From Diphasiastrum complanatum (lineage: Eukaryota > Streptophyta > Lycopodiopsida > Lycopodiales > Lycopodiaceae): a DNA stretch of 64,000 nt. The stretch covers positions 21,022,521 to 21,086,520 of the forward strand of contig CM055111.1 of assembly GCA_029204225.1 (NCBI GenBank), in the 5' to 3' direction. The stretch's first letter is position 1, and each line of letters begins with the position of its first letter. Positions 56,581 to 64,000 of this stretch are shown here, piece after piece. The notes beneath the pieces were generated by a model that saw only the letters and a list, made by a program, of their open reading frames with translations, ran no database searches and was not told the DNA's origin. Position numbers and translations under genes: made by a program.

Positions 56581-59500
56581 ATGGCAACCTCAATTGGAGT
56601 CATGTTGGAAGCCAATGATAGGCTTATCTCAAGTAACTATTCATTATGGAAAGTGAGGATGGAGTTACTTCTTGAGATGAATGATGTTTTGGATATTGTT
56701 GTAGGTTTGGAGGAGAGACCAGCAACACAACAAGATCAATTGAGGTATGACAAGAGGGCCAAGAAGGCTCTACACATGATAAAGATGAATGTTACCAATG
56801 AACTTCTCAAGGAAGTTGGTAAGTGCACATCATCTTTGGAAGCTTGGAATTCATTGAAGAAGCTTTATGAATCCAGGTCTACTTCTAGAGTGTTGACTCT
56901 AAGAAGGCAAATCTTTTCTTGTTTGCAAAAGAATGAAGAAAGTCCAAGTACTCTTGTTTTGAGAATGAAAGCATTGAATGATGAGTTAGCTTGCATAGAT
57001 GAAAGCATTAAGGAAGGAGAGCTTATTCAAGTGATTCTTAATGGCTTGTTGGATGCTCATGCTAACATTGTTCAAAGTATTGCTAATCAAAAGACTTTGC
57101 CAAGTTTGATGGATCTTCAAGAGATCTTGATCAATGAGGAATATAGGCTTCAAGCAAGAGGTGGATCTACATTGACACTTCAAGAGGATGCTATGTTCAC
57201 AAAGGGCAAATTCAAGGGCAAAACCAAAAGCAAGTGGTCTAAAGGGCAAGATCAAGTGGATGCTTCTTCAAGTGGCAAAAAGAAGGATAGATCAAAGCTC
57301 AAGTGCTTCTATTGTGGCATCAAAGGACACTTTGCAAGTGAGTGCTACAAGAAGAAGAGAGATCAAGGAGACAAGCAAGGTAATCTTACTCTTGATGAGG
57401 ATGGTTTGGATGTGCAAGATGCAAATGATGATGCTTTTGTGATGTCTTCATGTATGCTTGCTAATGATGGAGATCTAGATCCTTGGTGGATTGATAGTGG
57501 AGCAAGTTCACACATGACCTTTCACAAAGAGTACTTCACTTCTTTGTTGGCATATGGAGATGACAAGAGGGTGATCTACACGGCCAATGATGGTGAGTGT
57601 GCAATCAAAGGGATTGGCACAAATTCTATTTCTCTCTCTACAAATAGGAATGTTCATTTGGAGGATGTCTTGTTTATTCCATCTATTACCGAGAATTTGC
57701 TTAGTGTGAGTCAAATGCTAAGTAAGGGCCTCAAGGTGGAGTTTGATGGAGATGCTTGTTTGATCAAAAGGAAGGGTGTCTTGATTGGAAAAGGTAAAAG
57801 GCAAGGGAAGTTGTTCAAACTTGATGCTTGTGTTATTGCTAACCAAGTTGGATGTGTTGCAAGGGAGCAAATTTCTATTCAAGAGGTTTGGCACAAAAGG
57901 ATGGGACACCTCAACTTCAAGTCATTGGAGGTAATGGCAAGGAAGAAGGTTGTGATTGGTCTTCCAAGTTCCTTAAGTAATGACAAGCATGTTTGTGAGT
58001 CTTGTGCTTTGTCTAAGTCACATAGACTACCTTATACTAGATCTATTTCTAGATCTACAAAGCCTTTTCAACTTGTACATTCGGATATTCATGGATTTAC
58101 TACAATTAGCAATAGTGGAGCTAAGATGTATGTAACATTCATTGATGATTTTAGTAGATTTTGTTGGATCTATCTACTAAAGAGCAAGGATGAAGTGTAT
58201 GATGTCTTTGTCAAGTTCAAGAATGCAAGGGAGAACCAATTCTCCACAAAGATCAAGTGCTTGAGAGGTGACAATGGTGGTGAGTACATATCTAACAAGT
58301 TCAAGGCCTTTTGTGATGAGCATGGGATCAAGAGGGAGTATACAACATCAAGGACCCCACAACAAAATGGAGTGGCTGAAAGGAAGAATAGAACTTTATG
58401 TGAAAGTGCTGAAGCTATGAGTTTAAGTGCTAATCTTGACAAACCATTTTGGGATCAAGCTTTGTTGTGTGCCAATTTCTTGTGCAATAGGTGGCCGAGT
58501 GCTATTTTGGATGGAAGGACACCTTTTGAGATGCTATTCAAGAGGATGCCGAGTGTCAACTTTCTAAGAACCTTTGGATGCACATGCTATGTCAACATTA
58601 CTCTTGATGATAGGACCAAGGAGGATCCATCTTCAAGAAGAGGTATTTTTGTTGGATATAGTGAGGTGAGTAAAGCCTACAAGGTTTACATTCCTTCTAC
58701 TAACAAAGTGATTACTGGTAGAGATGTCATTTCTGATGAGGGAAACATTTCAAAGGTGTCTTCAAGCATGATTGATGGTAAAGTAGATGGATCTAACATT
58801 CTTGATGTTGATGAGAAGGATCCTACTTTGGATGGTGGTGATGATGGACCTTCATCAAGTCAAAAGCCAAGGAGAACATCAAGAGAAAGACAAGTACCTT
58901 CAAGGCTCACATATGATCAAAAGGGTAAGCAAGTAGTTTCTGGAAATTATGTTGCTTTCCTAACCTCTTTGGATGAGCCTACAAGTGTAGATCAAGCAAG
59001 GAAAGAAGAGGAGTGGATCCAAGCAATGGATCTTGAGTATCAAGCTCTTATGAAGAGTGAAACATCTTTTGGAGGATCTTCTTGTGTACATGGAGCTATG
59101 CAAGTGGATGGATGTTATCTTGCTGTAAAATCAAGTAATGGATCTGGAAAACAAAGTTTGTTCAATGACTTTGATGGTCAATTTGAAGATCAAGAAATTG
59201 ATCTCAAAGCGCTTCAACTAGTCAAAAGGGAAGTTGGCAATTTGGAGCTAGTCAAGAGCATCAAAGGAGAGGTAATTGGCAAGGGTGTTATGGATCTATT
59301 TTTGCAGCATATTGAAGACTCAAGTAAGGTCAAAGGAGCAGCAAGGAAGTGTTTTTCAAGTTTGCTTTACTTGTTCTATCTCATGTTTGAGCAATTTCAT
59401 GTGGATGTGTTCAAATTGTCAAGATATGGTAAAACTAGTTACATTGGTGAGCATTGTTTTGATGTTGGATTTGTACTAGCATTCTTGGCTGATTTTGCTG

Positions 59501-60144
59501 ATAGAAATGAAGCTATTGGAGGTTCATTATGTCACTCATCCATGGCTAAGTTCTCAAGTGTCGAGCTACTTGGTGCCAATACTTGGAGATTGTCAATTTT
59601 TGGTGAATTCATGGTCATTTTCTTGTGTCAAGTAGATATTGAAGATGGACTAGTGCAAGCTACTTGGTTTATGGAGTCATGTGGTGCTAGATTTGCATCA
59701 TTAATGTACTCACCTACTCATGGATTTCCAAGGTTTGATGGTTTCTTGTGGCAAGATGGAGATGGAGGCTCATTCATGGAGTATCATGGTGGATACAAGG
59801 CAACAAAGGATAAAGGAGGAGACATGCAAGAAAAAGTTGATCACTCACATTTATTGTTTGTTTGCTGTATTTTTCCAGAGAGTTCAGAGTTGGAAGCATG
59901 GTGGAATCATTTCATTTACATTCTATTTGATTCTTCATGTTCTAGTCACATTTTTACATGTAAAATTGATGTAAGAAATAGTGAAGCATCCCAAGTGGAC
60001 ACTATTCTCTATATCAATTATGGTTGTTTCTATTTTGAGCATTACATGATCATTGAAAGGAGATCTATTCTTAGGAAGATGATCATTCTTATGATGGATC
60101 AAAGTTCTATTGGCAAAAACTATGCTAGGAGCATTGGAAGCTAG
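56581..60144 (+). CDS. copia gag-protease-integrase polyprotein with foreign C-terminal segment
   Basis: One open frame of 1187 codons. Gag core starts at residue 1 (SSNYSLWKVRMELLLEMNDV), with a zinc knuckle CFYCGIKGHFASEC at about 242. The protease active site WWIDSGASSHM has its Asp at 305. The integrase zinc domain is HKRMGHLNF ... CESCALSK (438-475). The catalytic triad is Asp in HSDIHG (about 502), Asp in RGDNGGEY (about 564) and Glu in NGVAERK (about 600), a D-D-35-E spacing. The copia linker ends in EEWIQAMDLEYQALMKSE (to about 825). From there to the stop, about 360 residues match no RT motif (no YVDD, no LDVKTAFL-like block). All enzymes upstream look intact. Confidence 0.92.
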   Translation: MATSIGVMLEANDRLISSNYSLWKVRMELLLEMNDVLDIVVGLEERPATQQDQLRYDKRAKKALHMIKMNVTNELLKEVGKCTSSLEAWNSLKKLYESRSTSRVLTLRRQIFSCLQKNEESPSTLVLRMKALNDELACIDESIKEGELIQVILNGLLDAHANIVQSIANQKTLPSLMDLQEILINEEYRLQARGGSTLTLQEDAMFTKGKFKGKTKSKWSKGQDQVDASSSGKKKDRSKLKCFYCGIKGHFASECYKKKRDQGDKQGNLTLDEDGLDVQDANDDAFVMSSCMLANDGDLDPWWIDSGASSHMTFHKEYFTSLLAYGDDKRVIYTANDGECAIKGIGTNSISLSTNRNVHLEDVLFIPSITENLLSVSQMLSKGLKVEFDGDACLIKRKGVLIGKGKRQGKLFKLDACVIANQVGCVAREQISIQEVWHKRMGHLNFKSLEVMARKKVVIGLPSSLSNDKHVCESCALSKSHRLPYTRSISRSTKPFQLVHSDIHGFTTISNSGAKMYVTFIDDFSRFCWIYLLKSKDEVYDVFVKFKNARENQFSTKIKCLRGDNGGEYISNKFKAFCDEHGIKREYTTSRTPQQNGVAERKNRTLCESAEAMSLSANLDKPFWDQALLCANFLCNRWPSAILDGRTPFEMLFKRMPSVNFLRTFGCTCYVNITLDDRTKEDPSSRRGIFVGYSEVSKAYKVYIPSTNKVITGRDVISDEGNISKVSSSMIDGKVDGSNILDVDEKDPTLDGGDDGPSSSQKPRRTSRERQVPSRLTYDQKGKQVVSGNYVAFLTSLDEPTSVDQARKEEEWIQAMDLEYQALMKSETSFGGSSCVHGAMQVDGCYLAVKSSNGSGKQSLFNDFDGQFEDQEIDLKALQLVKREVGNLELVKSIKGEVIGKGVMDLFLQHIEDSSKVKGAARKCFSSLLYLFYLMFEQFHVDVFKLSRYGKTSYIGEHCFDVGFVLAFLADFADRNEAIGGSLCHSSMAKFSSVELLGANTWRLSIFGEFMVIFLCQVDIEDGLVQATWFMESCGARFASLMYSPTHGFPRFDGFLWQDGDGGSFMEYHGGYKATKDKGGDMQEKVDHSHLLFVCCIFPESSELEAWWNHFIYILFDSSCSSHIFTCKIDVRNSEASQVDTILYINYGCFYFEHYMIIERRSILRKMIILMMDQSSIGKNYARSIGS
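59060..60125 (+). other. Foreign 1.07 kb segment in place of reverse transcriptase
   Basis: Between the pre-RT linker and the RNase H connection (HWKLGKRVLRYI, from about 60133) the sequence stays open for about 355 codons, beginning TSFGGSSCVHGAMQVDG. A piece of it (QDGDGGSFMEYHGGYKATKD, about 59752) recurs on the minus strand at about 20640-20735. It has no recognised domain. It may be a captured host transcript fragment or sequence from another element. Confidence 0.75.
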
Positions 60145-60705
60145 GAAAGCGAGTTTTGAGGTACATCATTGGAACTCGAGATTTTGGCATATTGTATGAG
60201 GGATCATCACCTAATCTTTTTGGATTTTCAGATTCGGACTATGCTGGAGATGTAATGGATAGGAAATCCATTAGTTCTTATTGTATTTTCATAGGTGATG
60301 GAGCTATATCATGGATGTCAAAGAAACAAGCCACTATCTCATTGTCATCTAGTGAGGCCGAGTACAAAGCTCTTACACATTGCACAAAGGAGATGGTATG
60401 GATCAAGAGGATGATCAAGGATCTTCACTTGCTGGATTTTTCAGAGAGCCCAATCATCTTTTGTGACAATCAATCAGCCCAAAGAATGGCATCCAATCCT
60501 ATCTTTCATGCTAGGAGCAAGCATATTGAGATACAATAGCATTTTGTGAGGGAGCGAGTCATTGCAAAAGAGGTGGAGCTTCAACATGTGTCTTCAAGGG
60601 AATGTGTGGCTGATATCTTCACCAAAGCATTGGAAAAAGACTTGTTCATGAAGCATAGGACTTCACTTGGAGTATTATCAAAGTCTATGCTAAAACTAGT
60701 TGAAG
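60133..60705 (+). pseudogene. copia RNase H domain
   Basis: In another frame from the upstream polyprotein: KRVLRYIIGTRDFGILYEG, SDSDYAGDVMDRKS (first Asp), SLSSSEAEYKALTH (Glu), IIFCDNQSAQRMAS (Asp), ARSKHIEIQ. A TAG then follows (60537-60539) where the family has Tyr. Continuation HFVRERVIAKEVEL and VADIFTKALEKDLF. So one premature stop plus the missing frame link. Confidence 0.88.
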
Positions 60706-60711
60706 AGGGAG
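60702..60711 (+). other. Polypurine tract
   Basis: GAAGAGGGAG directly precedes the 3' LTR. Confidence 0.88.
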
Positions 60712-61361
60712 TGTGAAAGATTCAACTAGTTTCATCACATTTTGCAATATTTTCATATTTGGCATATTGAGGCCAAAACTTGTTTTAGACTTAGAGGTTG
60801 ACTTTTCAAAGTTCATTAGTCTAAATTTCATTTGAATAAACACTTTTTGAAAGTGTGGGAAAGATAGAATGCGAGTTTGAGTAGATTCAATTTGAATAAG
60901 TTGGGTACATTGAATCTAGACCCAAAATTGGTAGGGTTAGCATTTTGGTGGGAAAGCTAAGTGGCCAAATAGGGTTTGGACCTGCTATAAAAGGATGTAA
61001 CTCGTGGAGAGAGTCATATTCTCTCTTCTCTATCTCATTTCATGCTTATACATGGTTCTCTTGGGTTCTACTATCCATTGGTGCACTATCTTGGTGATTG
61101 CTTGCAATTCTATGTGTAGAATGATCTATATTTGTTATTTTTGGATCCTCACGTGTGAAATATAGTAGCTTGCTGGTTCTGTACGGACAACAACAGTACA
61201 TAATCATTTCATTCAAGTTTGATCAAGTTCTATTAGTGTTTGCATCTCAAATTGTGTGTAGATGCTGATTTTTCTACATTGGTGAAATTGGTAGTGTATT
61301 TCTCTTTCTAACCAAAGATCATTCAAGTAGATTGGATCTTAAGGATCTAAAATCTTTCACA
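60712..61361 (+). repeat. 3' LTR, 650 bp
   Basis: Same length and ends as 55331-55980, with about 17 substitutions and no indels seen by eye. Followed by the target duplication AGAAT. Confidence 0.95.
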
Positions 61362-61746
61362 AGAATCACATCACCAGTTAATGCTAATCAACTAGTTAGT
61401 TAGTCTGTGTCGTTGCTACTCGTTTCAGCTGGACGTGAAGCCCGTTGAGCTATCAGCTGGCAACGCGAAAGATTTTCCTTCGTCTGTTTTGTAATCTCCC
61501 ATTTGCTTTCGTTCTTTTCATAGTTTTCATTTCGCGTCTCTTTTTCAGCTTTGCGGTCCTGGAGGTGTGTTTGCGATTCGCGATTGATTCGTGAATCGCT
61601 TGTGCTTCGAGTCAAAGACACGTTGACTGTCGCGAATTGTTCTTGTTCGTGCTTCGAGTCAAGGTCATGTTGACTGTCATGAATTGTTCGACCTTCGTGT
61701 CTTGTTCGTGCTGCGACAAAGTTGTAGGAGTTCACCATTTCTGACA
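61362..61746 (-). repeat. Start of a minus-strand copia 3' LTR, interrupted
   Basis: The minus strand begins TGTCAGAAATGG at 61746, right after a purine tract (CAAGAGAGAG). The LTR is cut at 61362 by the younger element and should continue leftwards from 55330. It contains a 47-bp tandem duplication (61602-61695). Confidence 0.65.
61602..61695. repeat. 47-bp tandem duplication inside the LTR
   Basis: Units starting GTGCTTCGAGTCAA at 61602 and 61649, each with GTTGACTGTC and GAATTGTTC. A partial third unit follows. Confidence 0.8.
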
Positions 61747-61799
61747 CTCTCTCTTGAACCTTGCAGCTTTGTTCGTTTAATCCAATTGTCTCTCTTTGC

Positions 61800-63180
61800 T
61801 TGAGAAAGAGTGGCTTGTCGAGCGGTTTCGTGAGGAGATCTGCAATCATATTTTCTGATTTTATGAACTGGACCTGGAGCTCTCCTTTTGAGATCAAATC
61901 TCGAATATGATGGTACTTCAAAGGAATGTGCTTTGTCTTTGAATGGAAGATAGGATCCTGGGACAGATAGATGGCACTCTAAGAGTCCATCATCATCGTG
62001 CTTGGCCCCTCTTGTGGTATCCTGATTGCCTCCAACATCATTTGCAGCCACACTACCTCATTCACCACTTTGAGGCTGCGACATACTCAGCTTCACAAGA
62101 GGATTGAGCTACCAAGGTTTGCTTTTTGCATATCCAGCTGATTGCAATTCCGCACGCTATCGTACATCCTCCAGTAATGGACTTGCTGTCATCTTTGCAA
62201 CTCGCCCAGTTTGCATCACTGTAGTGATGCAGCTCGAATCCTTTCTCTTTGTTTCTAGCTCTATAGGTTAATCCAACATTCTGGGTACCCTTCAGATACT
62301 GTAGGATTCGTTTGGCCATTTTCCAATGTGCTAAACCAAAATTGGAACAGAATTGGCTCAATGCGTAAACAGAGAAGGCCAGATCAGGTCTGGTACAAAT
62401 CGTTAAGTACATCAGACTACCGATTAAGTTCTGGTAGGGTATACCTGCCATCTTCAATTCTTTCTCTTCTGTTTTTGGACAATCTTGTTTCGTGAGCTTG
62501 GCTCCAACTATCATTGGTATGGCTTTCTCTTCACAGTCCATCATGTGGTACTTCTTCAGCACTTTTCTGGCGTACTCTGACTGACTCAAGTGCATTTCGC
62601 CATTTGTTCGATCTCTTTTCATCTCCAGCCCTAGACATTTTGTTGATTCTCCAAGATTTGTGATTTTGTAATTTTCAGAAATCTGACTCTTCGTGTCTTT
62701 GATCAACAAATCGTCCACAAAAATGGTCGGTATCACAAAATCCTTTCCTACTCTTTTGATGTACACATTATAGTCTGGTTGAGTAGAATTGAAGTCTAGA
62801 GACTTCAGAAGACCATCAAGCTTTTTGTACCAGACTCGTGATGCCTGTTTTAGACCGTAGATGCATCTTTGCAATCGACAGACATATTGTCTGTTGTCGG
62901 AGTCTTCATAGCCTTCAAGTTGCTTCATGAAAATTTCCTCCTCTAGATCTCCATGGAGAAAGGCTGTTTTCACGTCAATATGGTGAATTTCCAGATTGTA
63001 TTCTTTGTCTGGTTGACCTTCCAGGTTCGTTTCATCGCTGTTCGAACATTTCTTGTTCGTGGGATCAATCCTCTGTTTCCTGCTGCTCTGAAGTTTGGGG
63101 TCCTGGATTCTGATTTGATGACTATCCTCGATCTCCCTCTTGAATAGGCAGCAATGTGAAGATCTCATGGCCTCTTTCAT
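61800..63180 (-). pseudogene. copia RT (N-terminally deleted) and RNase H
   Basis: The frame 63180-62062 joins a linker (EDSHQIRIQDPKLQSS) to the RT core: IHHIDVKTAFLHGDLEEEIF, RCIYGLKQASRVWYKKLDG and TIFVDDLLIK (FVDD box). Then GIPYQNLIGSLMYLTICTRP, RNase H (HHYSDANWASCKDDSKS; AQSSCEAEYVAAS). After a frameshift at about 62060 the end follows (KYHHIRDLISKGELQVQF; MIADLLTKPLDKPLF). The first RT blocks are missing, so it is inactive. Confidence 0.88.
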
Positions 63181-63402
63181 CTTTCAATCCAGGGAATGTG
63201 GACTCGTGGAACTTCACATCTTTGTTCGAAACAACCTTCTTCGTGGTTGGATCGTAGAGTCTGTACACATGTGTTCAGTTCGAATAGCCAACCATGATTG
63301 TTTGCTCGGATTTGTCGTCGAGCTTGTTTCTCTTTTCCTTTGGAATGTGCTTGTATGCTGCACATCCAAACACTCTTGCATATGACAGATCAGGCTTTCT
63401 GC

Positions 63403-63633
63403 CTATCCACATCTCATACGGTGCAGATCTTTTCTGAGTGAGGGCACATAGAGTGCTCTTGGTAGCTCTGCTTGGCCTGATAGTGTTCGTAGTTGTAGAG
63501 AGCCGATGCCTTTGACATCGTGTCTCCTTCCATCGCCTAGAATCACCGCTCTATCGTTTTCGAGTTCGCAAAAGTTGATCAAGATCTTTTTGTTGCAGGT
63601 TATGTGAGATGTTGCTCCTGAATCGATGACCAC
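63403..63633 (-). pseudogene. copia protease fragment
   Basis: MVIDSGATSHITCNKKIL has the catalytic DSG. It continues with AVILGDGRRHDVKGIGSLQL and ALYVPSLRKDLH, the standard copia protease-to-GAG_pre-integrase order. A frame break then leads to post-integrase sequence, so the integrase is deleted. Confidence 0.85.
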
Positions 63634-64000
63634 ATCGTAGTCATGTTCGGAGTAGCTTGTTGAAGCTTCGTCGAGTATCGTAAAAGTTTCGTCTCCTCTT
63701 TCTGCATCTTTGGAAGATTCTGCAACGTTTGTTTTTTTAGTTTTGTTTTTTTTTTTGGGTTGAATCTACAGTCGTATGCATAATGCCCTTTCTTCTTGCA
63801 GTGCATGCAAGGTATTGCTAGATTGAATCAGCATTTGTTGGCTATATGGCCTGGTTTGTGACAGTGATCGCAGGAAGAAGATTGTTGATTCGAGGACTTC
63901 GTCTTCTTGAATCTTGTCTTGTTTTTGTTCTTCTTCTTGCCTTTTGTGAAGAGAGCCTTCTCTTGATCACTGCTTCCCTCTCCTTCATCTCTCATCAGCG

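Larger units (their letters stand above)
55331..61361 (+). mobile_element. Young Ty1/copia element with replaced RT (6.03 kb)
   Basis: Both LTRs are 650 bp (55331-55980, 60712-61361), with about 17 differences by eye (about 97% identity). PBS and PPT are intact, and a perfect 5-bp target duplication AGAAT flanks the element (55326-55330, 61362-61366). The interior codes for gag, protease and integrase in one frame and for RNase H in a second, but the RT is replaced by unrelated sequence. The element is therefore structurally intact for transcription and packaging but cannot reverse-transcribe itself. It inserted into the LTR of the minus-strand copia element at 61.4-64 kb. Confidence 0.95.
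61747..64000 (-). mobile_element. Ty1/copia element, minus strand, running off the right edge
   Basis: Read right to left: two zinc knuckles of gag (CDHCHKPGHIANKC at about 63870-63830; CMHCKKKGHYAYDC at about 63805-63765), protease (MVIDSGATSHITCNKK, 63633), a post-integrase segment (VFGCAAYKHIPKEKRNKLDD, about 63375), RT and RNase H (63180-62062), the RNase H end (61921-61800), PPT and LTR. The integrase and the first part of RT are deleted. Gag upstream of the knuckles lies outside the window. Confidence 0.88.

Overview
The window is nuclear DNA of a land plant. The evidence is a plant tRNA-Tyr gene with its usual short intron, a DYW-type pentatricopeptide (PPR) editing-factor gene, the first exon of an LPEAT2-like acyltransferase gene, and a dense layer of nested Ty1/copia and Ty3/gypsy retrotransposons. 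The near-identical PLS triplets of the PPR gene resemble fern DYW proteins, so a fern or another seed-free vascular plant is my best guess (inference). No bacterial or organellar gene organisation is visible.

Layout. 0-4 kb: old gypsy and LINE-like debris, probably in the first intron of a minus-strand LPEAT2-like gene whose exon 1 is at 3327-3973. 4-9.7 kb: its upstream region, with a 111-bp tandem repeat, G-box cores, a small MITE-like element and AT-rich spacer. 9.9-20.5 kb: a decayed plus-strand gypsy element, then a minus-strand gypsy-type element with two ~1.03 kb LTRs and two minisatellites between them. 21.4-36.5 kb: a copia pol fragment whose LTR was invaded by a 12.4 kb copia element (1.52 kb LTRs, target duplication ATCGA), itself invaded by a minus-strand gypsy element. 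36.5-51 kb: mostly unique spacer holding the tRNA-Tyr gene, the PPR gene and a gypsy/copia junction fragment. 51.6-54.1 kb: a processed pseudogene of a vacuolar sorting receptor between simple repeats, then a minus-strand copia fragment. 55.3-61.4 kb: a young copia element (650-bp LTRs, target duplication AGAAT) inserted in the LTR of another minus-strand copia element that runs off the right edge.

The host genes do unrelated jobs: lipid remodelling (LPEAT2-like), decoding (tRNA-Tyr) and organelle RNA editing (DYW-PPR).

The most interesting signal is upstream of the PPR array. A short exon ending at 40624 and the reading frame opening at 40713 together encode one PDF motif, the plant-specific module of the organellar single-stranded-DNA-binding proteins (OSB family). 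A 88-base intron splits the motif, and it reads in frame into the 18-repeat PPR array and DYW deaminase. This looks like an OSB-PDF/DYW-PPR fusion that I do not know from the literature. A second unusual item is the young copia element whose reverse transcriptase has been replaced by about 1.07 kb of unrelated sequence that stays open in frame with gag-protease-integrase.
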